Origin: Bradyrhizobium sp.
Lineage (GTDB): Bacteria; Pseudomonadota; Alphaproteobacteria; Rhizobiales; Xanthobacteraceae
NCBI GenBank assembly: GCA_013822885.1
Contig: PNLC01000003.1
Span: 1 to 38,568 of the forward strand
Length of the DNA: 38,568 bases
Reading direction: 5' to 3'
Positions 19,078 through 29,444 of this stretch are shown one piece after another. Position 1 is the first letter of the stretch; every line of letters starts with the position of its first letter. The notes under the pieces were generated by a model that saw only the letters and a list, made by a program, of their open reading frames with translations, searched no databases and was not told where the DNA came from. Made by a program: the position numbers and the translations under genes.

Positions 19078-21030
19078 ATGAGCGACAGCGAAAATAACAA
19101 GGGTGTCAGCCGACGAACGCTACTGGGAACCACGGCGGCCGCTGCTGGCGTGGGACTTGCCGGCGGAGCGGTGGTGATGAAGGACGGTAGTGGCTTCGTC
19201 TCGACCGCAGACGCCCAGACCAAATCTGCCGGGCCCAAGGCGCCGCCGGCGCGCCCGGCCGTGCAGAAGACGGAGGTCGCGCCTGGCGAACTCGACGAAT
19301 ACTACGTCTTCTTCTCCAGCGGCCAGTCCGGCGAGATGCGCATCATTGGCCTTCCCTCGATGCGCGAACTGATGCGCGTCCCCGTCTTCAACCGTTGCAG
19401 CGCCACCGGTTGGGGTCAGACCAACGAGAGTCTCAAGGTGCTTTCCGAAGGGCTGCTGCCGGAGACCCGCGAATTCCTCAAGAATCGCGGCGGCACCTAC
19501 ATGAACGGCGACCTGCATCATCCCCACGTCTCGTTCACCGACGGCACCTATGATGGCCGCTACGCCTTCATGAATGACAAGGCCAACAGCCGGGTCGCAA
19601 GGGTGCGCCTCGACGTCATGAAGTGCGACAAGATCATTCAGCTTCCCAACCAGCATACGGTGCACGGCCTGCGCTTGCAGAAATATCCCCGTACCGGCTA
19701 CGTGTTCGCCAACGGCGAGGATGGCGTGCCGCTGCCGAACGACGGCAAGATCCTCGACGATGCCAAGCAGTACCGTTCGATCTTCAGTGCCATCGATGCC
19801 GATTCGATGAAGGTCGCCTGGCAGGTGATCGTCAGCGGCAATCTCGACAACGTCGATTCCGACTACCAGGGCAAATATTGCTTCTCGACCTGCTACAACG
19901 GCGAGGAAGGCGTCACCCTGGCGGATATGACCGCCAACGAGCAGGATTGGGTCGTCATCTTCAACATCAAGCGCATCGAGGAGGCGGTCAAGAAGGGCGA
20001 CTTCAAGGAGATGAACGGCGTGCCCGTTCTCGACGGCCGCAAGGGCTCGGCCTACACCCGCTACGTTCCGGTCTCAAACAATCCGCACGGCATGAACACG
20101 GCGCCCGACGGCATTCATATCGTCGCCGCAGGCAAGCTGTCGCCCACGGTCACGGTGATGGACGTGCGGCTGTTCGACCAACTGTTCGACGACAAGATCA
20201 AACCGCGCGACGTCGTGGTCGCGGAGCCCGAACTCGGCCTCGGACCGTTGCATACGGCCTATGACGGTAAGGGCAATGCCTATACGACGCTGTTCCTCGA
20301 CAGCCAGGTCTGCAAGTGGAGCATCGATCTCGCCAAGCGGGCATTCAAGGGCGAGAAGGTCGATCCCATCATCCAGAAGATCGACGTCCATTATCAGCCC
20401 GGCCACAACCATTCGTCGATGGGTCAGACCAAGGAGGCGGACGGAAAATGGCTGATCTCGCTGAACAAGTTCTCGAAGGATCGCTTCCTGAACGTGGGTC
20501 CGTTGAAGCCGGAGAACGATCAGTTGATCGACATCTCGGGCGACCAGATGAAGCTGGTCCACGACGGCCCGAGCTTCGCCGAACCCCACGACGCCACCAT
20601 CGTGCACCGTTCCAAGATCAATCCGATCTCGATCTGGGACCGCGCCGATCCGATGTTTGCAGATGCGGTCAAGCAGGCCAAGGCCGACGGCATCAATCTC
20701 GAGGCGGACTCCAAGCTCATCCGCGACGGCAACAAGGTACGTGTCTACATGACCTCGACCGCGCCGGCGTTCGGCCTCGAGCAGTTCCAGGTCAAGCAGG
20801 GGGATGAAGTCACAGTCTACATCACCAACATCGATGCGGTGGAAGATCTGACGCACGGGTTCTGCATAGTGAATTACGGCGTCAACATGGAAGTCGCGCC
20901 GATGGCGACGGCGTCGGTAACGTTCGCCGCCGATAAGGCCGGCGTGTTCTGGTACTACTGTTCCTGGTTCTGTCACGCCATGCACATGGAGATGAAGGGC
21001 CGCATGTTCGTCGAGCCGAAATCGGTCTGA
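19078..21030 (+). CDS. nosZ: nitrous-oxide reductase (Tat-exported, clade I type)
   Basis: Tat-like [20 protein letters not shown]; CuZ His motifs ([33 protein letters not shown]); CuA motif [18 protein letters not shown]. Confidence 0.97.
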   Translation: MSDSENNKGVSRRTLLGTTAAAAGVGLAGGAVVMKDGSGFVSTADAQTKSAGPKAPPARPAVQKTEVAPGELDEYYVFFSSGQSGEMRIIGLPSMRELMRVPVFNRCSATGWGQTNESLKVLSEGLLPETREFLKNRGGTYMNGDLHHPHVSFTDGTYDGRYAFMNDKANSRVARVRLDVMKCDKIIQLPNQHTVHGLRLQKYPRTGYVFANGEDGVPLPNDGKILDDAKQYRSIFSAIDADSMKVAWQVIVSGNLDNVDSDYQGKYCFSTCYNGEEGVTLADMTANEQDWVVIFNIKRIEEAVKKGDFKEMNGVPVLDGRKGSAYTRYVPVSNNPHGMNTAPDGIHIVAAGKLSPTVTVMDVRLFDQLFDDKIKPRDVVVAEPELGLGPLHTAYDGKGNAYTTLFLDSQVCKWSIDLAKRAFKGEKVDPIIQKIDVHYQPGHNHSSMGQTKEADGKWLISLNKFSKDRFLNVGPLKPENDQLIDISGDQMKLVHDGPSFAEPHDATIVHRSKINPISIWDRADPMFADAVKQAKADGINLEADSKLIRDGNKVRVYMTSTAPAFGLEQFQVKQGDEVTVYITNIDAVEDLTHGFCIVNYGVNMEVAPMATASVTFAADKAGVFWYYCSWFCHAMHMEMKGRMFVEPKSV

Positions 21031-21044
21031 TCGGGAGCCACATC

Positions 21045-22406
21045 GTGCGTCTCCCGTCACCCATGCTTCCGGCGGCGCTTGTCGCCGCCGGATTGTCTGG
21101 CTTCGCCCGCGCGGAGACGCTGACGGCTGCGCCGGGCCAGCCGCTGCAGGCGGTGCTGGATCGTGCACATGACGGTGATGTGGTCGAACTTGCTCCGGAG
21201 CAATACAACGGGTCGATCCGCATCGATCGGCCTCTGGTACTGACCGGACGCCCCGGCACCGTGCTCGACGGTGGCGGCGATGGCAACGTCATCACGGTAA
21301 CCGCGCCCGATGTGACCGTCCGCGGCGTGACCATCCGAGGGTCCGGGCGCGACTTGCAGGCGATGAATTCCGGAATCTTTCTGCAGAAGACCGCCGAGCG
21401 GGCGACTATCGAGGATAACCGCCTGGTTGGAAACCTGTTCGGCGTCTACGTGCACGGGGCGGCCGGATCGCGGGTGGCCCGCAACGTGATTGAAGGGCTT
21501 CGCGGCCATCGCCTCAGCGAGGCCGGCAACGGCGTTTCGCTCTGGAACGCGCCCGACGTCACCATCGCGTACAACACCTTCCGCTACGGTCGCGACGGTA
21601 TCTTCACCATTTCCAGCCGCAAAGACCGCTTCGTCGGTAACCGCTTCGAACAGGTGCGCTTCGCGGTCCATTACATGTACACCAACGACAGCGAAGTCAG
21701 CGGCAACGTTTCGGTCGGAAACCATGTCGGCTACGCTATCATGTACTCGAACCGGCTGGTGATCCGCGACAACATCTCCGATCGCGACCGCGACCACGGA
21801 ATGCTGTTCAACTACGCCAACTACGCCGACATCGATGGAAACCGGGTGACGGGCGGACCTTTCGATACGGTTGCGGACAGCGGCGAAGAACGCCCCGATG
21901 ACGAGCGGGGCATGATCCCGGACGCGAAGCGTGAGCAGGGTCTGCGGAGCGGCCCGGAAAAGTGCGTCTTCATCTACAACGCCAACCACAACCGGTTCCG
22001 GAACAACTGGTTCGAACGCTGCGCCATCGGCATTCATTTCACGGCGGGATCCGAAGGCAACGAGATCACCGGAAACGCCTTCGTCGGCAGTCGCAATCAG
22101 GTCAAGTATGTCGGTACTCGAAACCTCGATTGGTCGAAGGGCGGACGCGGCAACTACTGGAGCGACAACCCGGCCTTCGATCTCAACGGCGACGGCATCG
22201 CCGACACCGCCTACCGGCCCAACGATCTCGTCGATCGGGTGTTGTGGACCGCGCCTTCCGCGAAGGTGCTGATCAACAGTCCTGCGGTCCAGGTGCTGCG
22301 CTGGGCTCAGGCTCAGTTTCCAGCGCTCTACCCGGGTGGCGTGGTCGATAGCCACCCTTTAATCGCGCCGCCGCCGAGGCCCACGGGCAAGGAGGTCGGG
22401 AAATGA
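21045..22406 (+). CDS. nosD: NosD periplasmic copper-processing protein
   Basis: Parallel beta-helix/CASH-type repeats (GVYVHGAAGSRVARNVIEG, GNRFEQVRFAVHYMYTNDSEVSGN); GTG start; position in nos cluster. Confidence 0.95.
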   Translation: MRLPSPMLPAALVAAGLSGFARAETLTAAPGQPLQAVLDRAHDGDVVELAPEQYNGSIRIDRPLVLTGRPGTVLDGGGDGNVITVTAPDVTVRGVTIRGSGRDLQAMNSGIFLQKTAERATIEDNRLVGNLFGVYVHGAAGSRVARNVIEGLRGHRLSEAGNGVSLWNAPDVTIAYNTFRYGRDGIFTISSRKDRFVGNRFEQVRFAVHYMYTNDSEVSGNVSVGNHVGYAIMYSNRLVIRDNISDRDRDHGMLFNYANYADIDGNRVTGGPFDTVADSGEERPDDERGMIPDAKREQGLRSGPEKCVFIYNANHNRFRNNWFERCAIGIHFTAGSEGNEITGNAFVGSRNQVKYVGTRNLDWSKGGRGNYWSDNPAFDLNGDGIADTAYRPNDLVDRVLWTAPSAKVLINSPAVQVLRWAQAQFPALYPGGVVDSHPLIAPPPRPTGKEVGK

Positions 22407-23311
22407 CCCCGACCGTCTCGATAGCCGGCGTCGTGAAGAACTACCGTGCGGTGCGCGCCTTGCGCGACGTCTCGTTCGACCTTGTTCCGGGGCGGCTCAG
22501 CGCGCTGGTCGGCCACAACGGTGCCGGCAAGACCACACTGATCAAATTGATGCTGGGATTGATCCGCCCCGATAGCGGCTCCATCCGCGTGCTCGACGAG
22601 GATCCGGCCGCCGGCGAATTTTCGGCCCGGCGGCAGCTTGGATATCTTCCGGAGAATGTCGCGTTCAATGCGGCGCTCACTGGGCGAGAAACGCTGACGT
22701 TTTACGCGCGGCTGAAGCACGTCAAACCGTCCAAAGCGTGGGCCTTTCTCGATCGAGTCGGACTGACCGATGCGGCCGACCGCCGGGTCGGGACCTATTC
22801 GAAGGGCATGCGCCAGCGTCTCGGATTGGCGCAGGCGCTGCTGGGTCGGCCCCGGGTGCTGCTGCTCGACGAGCCGACGACGGGACTGGACCCCGCGCTG
22901 CGGCAGACCTTCTACGAGATCCTGAATGAACTGCGCGAAGACGGCGCGACCCTGCTGATCTCGTCGCACGCGCTGAACGAACTCGAGGATCGGGCCGAGC
23001 ATGTCCTCATCATGAATCGCGGGCTTCTGGTCGCGCAGGGCACCCTTTCGGAGCTGCGCTCGATCTCACAATTGCCGATCCGCGTTTCGCTCGATTTTGC
23101 GCCTGGCGCGACCGTTCCCGCGGCGTGGATGAACGGCGCAATTGTCGCGACACCGCGCGGACGCATACTGCTGGTGCCCGATGAGGCGCGCAAAATGGAC
23201 GTGCTGCGCGCTGCAGCTGGCGATCCCAACGTCACCAACATCGAGATCGCGGCCCCGACCCTCGACGAGCTCTATGCGCATTTCCTAAATAGTCAGGAGA
23301 GCGCCGCATGA
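22403..23311 (+). CDS. nosF: NosF ABC transporter ATP-binding protein
   Basis: Walker A GHNGAGKTT, signature YSKGMRQRLGLAQALLG, Walker B VLLLDEPTTGLDP; ATGA overlap with nosD. Confidence 0.95.
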   Translation: MTPTVSIAGVVKNYRAVRALRDVSFDLVPGRLSALVGHNGAGKTTLIKLMLGLIRPDSGSIRVLDEDPAAGEFSARRQLGYLPENVAFNAALTGRETLTFYARLKHVKPSKAWAFLDRVGLTDAADRRVGTYSKGMRQRLGLAQALLGRPRVLLLDEPTTGLDPALRQTFYEILNELREDGATLLISSHALNELEDRAEHVLIMNRGLLVAQGTLSELRSISQLPIRVSLDFAPGATVPAAWMNGAIVATPRGRILLVPDEARKMDVLRAAAGDPNVTNIEIAAPTLDELYAHFLNSQESAA

Positions 23312-24135
23312 GGACGATCGTCATCATAGCCGTCAAGGAGATCCAGGAAGGGTTGCGAAACCGCTGGGTCCTGGCAACCACGCTCCTGTTGGCCGCGCTG
23401 GCCTTGTCGCTGACGTTCCTGGGAAGCGCACCCACCGGCAATGTCGGCGCGGGCGCTCTCGACGTCGTCGTCGTCAGCCTGTCGAGCCTGACGATCTTCC
23501 TGCTCCCCCTGATCGCGCTGCTGATCTCGCACGACGCCGTGGTCGGCGAGATGGAACGCGGCACCATGACGCTTCTCCTGAGTTATCCAGTCGGCCGGGG
23601 CCAGGTGATCCTCGGCAAATTCTGCGGCCACGTCCTGATCCTCGCCTTCGCGACCGTCATCGGCTATGGCGCCGCGGGCGCCGCCCTCGCGATCACCGGC
23701 GCCTCGGAGCTCGCCGTAAGCTGGTTCGCCTTCGCCTCGATGCTCGGAACGTCGATCATGCTTGGGGCCGTATTCGTGGCGATCGGATATCTGATCAGCA
23801 GCCTGGTCCGGGACCGGGGCACCGCGGCCGGCATCTCGGTGGGAGTCTGGCTGCTGATGGTGCTGGTGTTCGATATGGCATTGCTCGGCGTGCTGGTCGT
23901 CGACCAGGGGAAGATCGTCTCCGCACCGGTTCTCGAAGCGCTGCTGTTCTTCAATCCGACGGACCTGTACCGGATGACAAACCTGACCGGCTTCAACGTC
24001 AGCCAGTTTTCCGGCATGGCGGGTCTCGCCGGCACCGCGACAACCAGCGTCGGCGCGCTGTTGACGGGACTGACGGCCTGGGTGGTTGCGCCGCTGGGGC
24101 TTGCGGCCGCGTTCTTCGCTCGGAGGGAGCTATGA
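23308..24135 (+). CDS. nosY: NosY ABC transporter permease
   Basis: Multi-helix permease (IIAVKEIQEGLRNRWVLATTLLLAAL...MERGTMTLLLSYPVGRGQVILGKF); ATGA overlap with nosF. Confidence 0.94.
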   Translation: MRTIVIIAVKEIQEGLRNRWVLATTLLLAALALSLTFLGSAPTGNVGAGALDVVVVSLSSLTIFLLPLIALLISHDAVVGEMERGTMTLLLSYPVGRGQVILGKFCGHVLILAFATVIGYGAAGAALAITGASELAVSWFAFASMLGTSIMLGAVFVAIGYLISSLVRDRGTAAGISVGVWLLMVLVFDMALLGVLVVDQGKIVSAPVLEALLFFNPTDLYRMTNLTGFNVSQFSGMAGLAGTATTSVGALLTGLTAWVVAPLGLAAAFFARREL

Positions 24136-24677
24136 CGCTGCGGATCTTGTGCATGATCGTCGCCCTCGTCCTCGCCGGCTGCAATCGGGATGGAAGTGAC
24201 TCCATCATGCCGCCGGCCGTTGCGCTCAACAGTGATGCGATGGGGGTCTTCTGCGGCATGAACGTGCTCGAGCACCCCGGGCCCAAGGGGCAGATCATCA
24301 CCAAGAGCCGCATCGATCCGTACTGGTTCACCTCGGCGCGCGACGCCGTGGCCTTCACCCTGATGCCGGACCAGCCCCGCGATATCCGCGCGATCTACGT
24401 GTCCGATATGGCTCGCGCGCCCAGTTGGGAGGAGCCGGGAGCGACCAACTGGATCGACGCCAAAAAGGCGTTCTTCGTCATCGAGAGCCGCAAGCAGGGC
24501 GGAATGGGTGCCGCCGAGGCTGTGCCCTTCGGCAATAGTGCCGCTGCGGAGGCCTTCGCCGCCGCCAACGGCGGCAAAGTCGTCACGTTTGCGGAGATTC
24601 CGAGCGGCTACGTGCTCGGCAGCGACAGCGCCGGCGATCAAACGGGGCCTGAACGCCCGGGCTTACGGTCCAACTGA
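24132..24677 (+). CDS. nosL: NosL copper-chaperone lipoprotein
   Basis: Lipobox LVLAGC; FCGMNVLEHPGPKGQII; ATGA overlap with nosY. Confidence 0.93.
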   Translation: MTLRILCMIVALVLAGCNRDGSDSIMPPAVALNSDAMGVFCGMNVLEHPGPKGQIITKSRIDPYWFTSARDAVAFTLMPDQPRDIRAIYVSDMARAPSWEEPGATNWIDAKKAFFVIESRKQGGMGAAEAVPFGNSAAAEAFAAANGGKVVTFAEIPSGYVLGSDSAGDQTGPERPGLRSN

Positions 24678-24688
24678 CGAGGCTTCCG

Positions 24689-25687
24689 ATGGCACCAGTA
24701 AATCTCACGCGCCGACGCATGATCGCCATCGCGGCTTCGACTGCAGGCTCGGCGCTTCTTTGCGGGCGACGGCGCGTCTGGGCAGGCGAGCCGGTGCGTT
24801 GGCGGGGACCCGCGCTGGGAGCGCAGGCGTCGATCGACATCTTCCATCCCGATCGGGAGGAGGCCGAAAGGATCGTCCAGATTTGCCTGGCGGAGGTAAG
24901 ACGCCTCGAAGGGCAGTTCAGCCTCTACCGCGCGGATTCCGCGATTTGCACCCTCAATCGAAGCGGCATCCTGGTCGCTCCGGACGCCCACATGGTCGCG
25001 CTGCTCAAGGCCTCGCTGCAGTTTTGCGACCTTACCGGCGGCGCGTTCGATCCCACCGTCCAGCCACTCTGGCAACTCTACACCGGACACTTCTTGTCGG
25101 AAAAGCCGGATTCCGACGGTCCGCCGGCTGAGAGCCTGGCGGTGGAACTGGCGAAGGTGGGTCGCGATGTCCTGCGAGTAAGCGAAGAGCGCGTGGCGCT
25201 CCTCAGGCGTGGTGCCGCGATCACGCTGAACGGAATCGCCCAGGGGTACGCCACCGACCGTGTTGTGGATGTCATGCGCGCACGCGGAATGTCCACGACC
25301 CTCGTTAACATGGGGGAGATCCGCGCGCTCGGAGCGAGAGCAGACGGCACGTCTTGGCGCGTCGGCCTTGCCGATCCGGACGAACCCGGCGCGCTTACCG
25401 AAACCGTTGACCTGGTCGATTGCGCGGTGGCGACCACGGCGGGTGCCGGCTTCCGCTTCGACCGTTCCGGCCGCTTCACGCATCTATTCGATCCCCGGAC
25501 GGGACGCAGTCCCGCGCTCTATCGGACCGTCAGCGTCGTCGCGCCGACCGCCACCGAGGCGGATGCACTTTCGACCGCATTCAGCCTGATGCCTGCGTCG
25601 CACATCCGCGACATCGCGGCTGCAAGGACGGGTGTGCAGGTCCGGCTGATCACGGTCGGCGGGGATTTGCTTGTCTACGGAACCTGA
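24689..25687 (+). CDS. nosX: NosX, ApbE-family FMN transferase
   Basis: ApbE features: ALGAQASIDI, GGAFDPTVQPLW, LNGIAQGYATDRVVDVMRARGMSTTLVNMGEIRALG; follows nosL. Confidence 0.93.
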   Translation: MAPVNLTRRRMIAIAASTAGSALLCGRRRVWAGEPVRWRGPALGAQASIDIFHPDREEAERIVQICLAEVRRLEGQFSLYRADSAICTLNRSGILVAPDAHMVALLKASLQFCDLTGGAFDPTVQPLWQLYTGHFLSEKPDSDGPPAESLAVELAKVGRDVLRVSEERVALLRRGAAITLNGIAQGYATDRVVDVMRARGMSTTLVNMGEIRALGARADGTSWRVGLADPDEPGALTETVDLVDCAVATTAGAGFRFDRSGRFTHLFDPRTGRSPALYRTVSVVAPTATEADALSTAFSLMPASHIRDIAAARTGVQVRLITVGGDLLVYGT

Positions 25688-25771
25688 AGTCGGACCTTCC
25701 GGTGGCCGGAACCGTTAGTCGTGTGCCAAAATGGAGAGTCCGCAAACGCGGACGCAGAGAAGGAGAACAAG

Positions 25772-26155
25772 ATGCGAGGATTTGTGTTCGTGGCACTTTT
25801 GGCGGTCGCATGCACCAGCGAGGTCAGGGCCCAGGATGCCGCTGCGGGGGAGAAGGTGTTCGGCGTCTGCAAGACTTGCCATCAGATCGGCGAAAGCGCC
25901 AAGAACGGCGTCGGTCCGGTTCTCAACGGTCTCATGGGTCGGAAGTCCGGGAGCGTGCCGGGCTACTCCTATTCGGCAGCGAACAAGGATTCCGGCATCA
26001 CATGGGACGAAGCGACGTTCCGCGAGTACATCAAGGATCCCAAGGCCAAGATACCCGGCACAAAGATGATTTATGCCGGCTTGAAGGATGAGCAGAAGAC
26101 GAACGACCTGATCGCCTATCTCAAGCAGTTCGACGCCGACGGCAAGAAGAAGTAG
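25772..26155 (+). CDS. class-I soluble cytochrome c
   Basis: Signal peptide MRGFVFVALLAVACTSEVRAQ; heme motif CKTCH; distal Met region GTKMIYAGL. Start refined from the 25721 ORF. Confidence 0.92.
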   Translation: MRGFVFVALLAVACTSEVRAQDAAAGEKVFGVCKTCHQIGESAKNGVGPVLNGLMGRKSGSVPGYSYSAANKDSGITWDEATFREYIKDPKAKIPGTKMIYAGLKDEQKTNDLIAYLKQFDADGKKK

Positions 26156-26185
26156 TCCTTCGGCCCGTTCACCACGGAAGCCAGT

Positions 26186-27379
26186 ATGACGACAAGGATC
26201 CCCGTGCCGCGGCTGCGTGCCTATGAGGGGCCGGCCTTGTTGTCATACGGCTTCCGGCCGTTCTTTCTCCTGGGAAGCATCTACGCCGGCCTCGCGGTCC
26301 TCGTTTGGCTTCCGGTATTCTATGGCGAACTGGCGCTGCACTCGGCGTTCGCACCGCGGGACTGGCATGTCCATGAGATGCTTTACGGCTACTTGCCGGC
26401 GGTGATCACGGGCTTTCTCTTCACCGCAATCCCGAACTGGACGGGGCAGCTTCCGATCCAGGGAAAGCCGCTGCTGGCACTCGTTGTGGCGTGGGTCGCC
26501 GGACGGGTCGCCGTGACGATTTCCGCCGACGTCGGATGGCTGCCTGCCGCAGCGGTAGACGTCGGCTTTCTCGCGCTCGTCGTTGCGGCCGCCGCCCGGG
26601 AAATTCTGGCCGGCAGCAACTGGCGCAACCTCAAGGTCGTCGTGCTCATCGCGTTGCTGCTTGTCGGAAACACCGCCTTCCATCTCGAAGCTCACTTCCA
26701 CGGAACGGCCGACTACGGCGTTCGGGTTGGCATCGCGGTCGTGGTGCTGCTGATCACCCTGATCGGCGGCCGGATCATTCCAAGTTTCACGCGCAATTGG
26801 CTGGCGCGCATAAGTCCCGGAAGGCTGCCGTCGCCCTTTGGTCCCCTGGACGTCGCGATCGTTGGGGTAAGCGCAGCCGCGTTGGCGGCTTGGATTTTCG
26901 TCCAGGATGGCCCGCTCATCGGAATCGCGCTTGGCCTGGCCGGACTGCTAAATCTGGTACGGCTTGTCCGTTGGGCGGGAGACCGGACGCTGGCTGATCG
27001 CCTGGTTCTCGTCCTGCATGTCGGCTACTTCTTCGTGCCGTTGGGTCTCCTGCTGACGGCTGCTGCTGCCATCGGCCTCCTTCCGGGCAGCGCGGGTATC
27101 CACGCCTGGATGGCCGGCGCTGCGGGGACCATGACGCTGGCAGTCATGACGCGCGCAAGCCTGGGCCACACCGGGCAGCCCCCTATCGCGTCGTGGTCGA
27201 CGCAGACGATCTATGCTGCGGTCGTCGTGGCCGCGCTCGCCCGAATTTGCGCCGCGATCGAGCCCTCGCGAAGCGAGGCACTTCTCCACCTCGCGGCGGG
27301 TGCCTGGGCCCTGGCTTTCCTCGGATTTGGCGTCGTGTTCGGTCCAGCGCTGCTCCACAGACCGAAGGGTTCCCGATAG
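26186..27379 (+). CDS. nnrS: NnrS-family heme/copper membrane protein
   Basis: ALLSYGFRPFFLLGSIYAGLAVLVWLP...WHVHEMLYGYLPAVITGFLFTAIPNWTG; MTLAVMTRASLGHTG; multi-helix. Confidence 0.92.
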   Translation: MTTRIPVPRLRAYEGPALLSYGFRPFFLLGSIYAGLAVLVWLPVFYGELALHSAFAPRDWHVHEMLYGYLPAVITGFLFTAIPNWTGQLPIQGKPLLALVVAWVAGRVAVTISADVGWLPAAAVDVGFLALVVAAAAREILAGSNWRNLKVVVLIALLLVGNTAFHLEAHFHGTADYGVRVGIAVVVLLITLIGGRIIPSFTRNWLARISPGRLPSPFGPLDVAIVGVSAAALAAWIFVQDGPLIGIALGLAGLLNLVRLVRWAGDRTLADRLVLVLHVGYFFVPLGLLLTAAAAIGLLPGSAGIHAWMAGAAGTMTLAVMTRASLGHTGQPPIASWSTQTIYAAVVVAALARICAAIEPSRSEALLHLAAGAWALAFLGFGVVFGPALLHRPKGSR

Positions 27380-27678
27380 CGTTGCAGTGTTGTGGAGGCA
27401 GGGGCCGGTTCGTTCTCCCAGCGCAATGTCTGGCATCGAATCGGCGTTCGATTTCTGGTCTAGGTTCAAATACTGACCTAGCTTGAACGACGGGTAGTGG
27501 CGCAAAGCGGCGGACATGTCACACAGACGGGCTGAGATCGCTTTTTGAATCAAAGCGGAAATCAACGGGTCAGCCGTCGATGGTCCCATGACTGCGCGCT
27601 TCCGCAATTTACTGCACCGCCAAAAGAGGATCCTCGCCTTGTCGAGTGAGATGTTATGACCTTTAATCGCGAAACAAT

Positions 27679-28470
27679 ATGGACCGGGAGATATGCATGA
27701 ACGGGCGATCACAGGTGATGCAGGCCGCGGCAGCACTGACAGGGCTGATGCTGTCGGCTATGGTGGCGAACGCTGCCGAGGTGAAAGTATTGACCTCGGT
27801 CGCACTGACGGATGCGCTCGACGAACTTGCACCGGTCTTCGAGCAGAAGACGGGCAACAAGCTGACAATAAGCTACGATCTCGCCGCGGTTCAGAAAAAG
27901 CGCATCCTCGACGGCGAGCGAGCCGACGTGATTATCTTGACACGGGTTATGATGGATGACCTCGCCAAGCAGAACAAGCTGACTCCAGACAACATCGTCA
28001 ATGTTACGAGTACTCCGGTTGCGTTGGCGGTTCGTGCCGGCGCGCCGAAGCCAGACATCTCGACAGCGGAAGCGTTCAAGCAAACATTGCTGTCGGCCAA
28101 GTCGATCTCCTATGCGGATCCGGCCAAGGGAGGCCTGAGCGGCGTGGTCGCCAGCCGCGCCATTGAGCGCTTGGGCATCGCCGAGCAGATGAAGCCCAAG
28201 ACCATGCTTGTGCCAGGTGCGCAGTCGCCGGAGTTGGTGGCAAAGGGAGAGGTTGAATTCGGCATTGCGCAGGCGTCGGAGATTGTACCGAATGTGGGGG
28301 CGCAACTGGTTGGGCCACTACCGGGTGAACTCGGCAGCGTAACGCAGTTCAGCGGCGGTATTGGTACAGAGTCGGCATCCGTGAACGCATCGAAAGCCTT
28401 GATCGAGTTCCTGACGGGCGAGGAGGCCGTATCGCACTTCAAGACGAAGGGGTTTAAGTCAGGGGGCTAG
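27679..28470 (+). CDS. molybdate-type (ModA-like) ABC substrate-binding protein
   Basis: Signal peptide and AEVKVLTSVALTDALDELAPVFEQKTGNKLTISYD...ADVIILTRVMMDDLAKQ. Start probably at 27697. Confidence 0.8.
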   Translation: MDREICMNGRSQVMQAAAALTGLMLSAMVANAAEVKVLTSVALTDALDELAPVFEQKTGNKLTISYDLAAVQKKRILDGERADVIILTRVMMDDLAKQNKLTPDNIVNVTSTPVALAVRAGAPKPDISTAEAFKQTLLSAKSISYADPAKGGLSGVVASRAIERLGIAEQMKPKTMLVPGAQSPELVAKGEVEFGIAQASEIVPNVGAQLVGPLPGELGSVTQFSGGIGTESASVNASKALIEFLTGEEAVSHFKTKGFKSGG

Positions 28471-28501
28471 TCATTTGAGCTTGAAGCTCGCCGATGCCTA
28501 T

Positions 28502-28981
28502 CTAGTCTTGTGAAGCGGAATCTCTTTGAGGGCCCGCTGAGCTTACAAAATGACGAAGGCGGTCCTTGAGGTCGAAGAGATCGGCCACCGGCACGTTCAG
28601 GTAACAGTAAAATTCGCCCAGCATCTGCTCGGTCCGCTTGCGAAGCGAAACGCCTTTCGTCGTCAGATCGACGAGCACGCGGCGCTAGTCGGCGGCAGGG
28701 CGCCGGCGTGTCACCAGCCCCTTCGCTTCCAGCCGCTTGAGCATCGGGGACAGCGTCCCGAAATCCATGCGCAGCAGCGACGCGAGCTCTCCAACGCCCT
28801 GCGGACCGCCGCGCTCCCACAGCACAACGAGTACCAGGTATTGCGGATAGGTGACGCCGAGCTTCTCGAGGAAGGGTACAAACAGGCGGTTCATGTGATT
28901 GCTGGCGGCATAGAGTGCGAAGCACAAATGGCTGTCGAGCCCGGGCATGTCGACCGGGGCAATGGGACTGTCAGCACTCAC
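28502..28981 (-). pseudogene. OhrR-like MarR-family regulator interrupted by an in-frame amber codon
   Basis: ORF DSHLCFALYAASNHMNRLFVPFLEKLGVTYPQYLVLVVLWERGG...KRLEAKGLVTRRRPAAD stops at TAG (28685-28687); the same frame continues RRVLVDLTTKGVSLRKRTEQMLGEFYCYLNVPVADLFDLKDRLRHFVS to the next TAG at 28502. Confidence 0.8.
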
Positions 28982-29189
28982 GTTCGTTCACTTCGTCGCT
29001 ACGCGCGCCATGGCACCGGCTTCCCTGATAGCTGCCAACAAGGGGATGAGGGTCTTGAAATAACAACACAAATCACCATTGGCCAAGCCGGACCATATCG
29101 TTAGCCGCGGGGGCGGCGCAAGCCACGTGCCAGCGGCCGACGGGGGAAATCCCCTCGGCGGCCGCCATTGTAATCGCGCCAACGCGGCC

Positions 29190-29444
29190 TTAGGCCTTCA
29201 TCGCAGCCTTCACCGCTTCCGCCGTGATCGGCAGCGCGCGGATGCGGGCGCCGCAGGCGTTGAAGATGGCGTTGCCGATCGCGGGCGCGATCACCGTGAC
29301 CGCGGGCTCGCCGACGCCGGTCGGCTTTTCACCGTTGGCGATGACGTTGACGGCGACTTCAGGCACCTGGCTCATGCGCAGCGGGGTGTAGGAGGCATGC
29401 AATTGCCGCCACTGTCCAATCAGGACGCGCACTTCGCGCGGCAA
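29190..29444 (-). pseudogene. C-terminal remnant of molybdenum hydroxylase large subunit (isoquinoline 1-oxidoreductase beta-like)
   Basis: YTPLRMSQVPEVAVNVIANGEKPTGVGEPAVTVIAPAIGNAIFNACGARIRALPITAEAVKAAMKA is a characteristic C-terminus with no upstream domain present. Confidence 0.7.

Noticed and set aside
20074-21168. 364-aa minus-strand ORF antisense to nosZ
   Set aside because: Low-complexity, Arg/Val/His-rich shadow translation opposite the conserved nosZ frame.
21057-22355. 432-aa minus-strand ORF antisense to nosD
   Set aside because: Shadow ORF of high-GC coding DNA; nosD on the plus strand has clear domain support.
27540-27565. TTTGAATCAAA palindrome upstream of the ModA-like gene
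   Set aside because: Wrong spacing for a FixK/FNR box and no other support as an operator.
26948-27736. 262-aa minus ORF over the end of nnrS and its intergenic region
   Set aside because: Mostly antisense of nnrS; no recognisable family.
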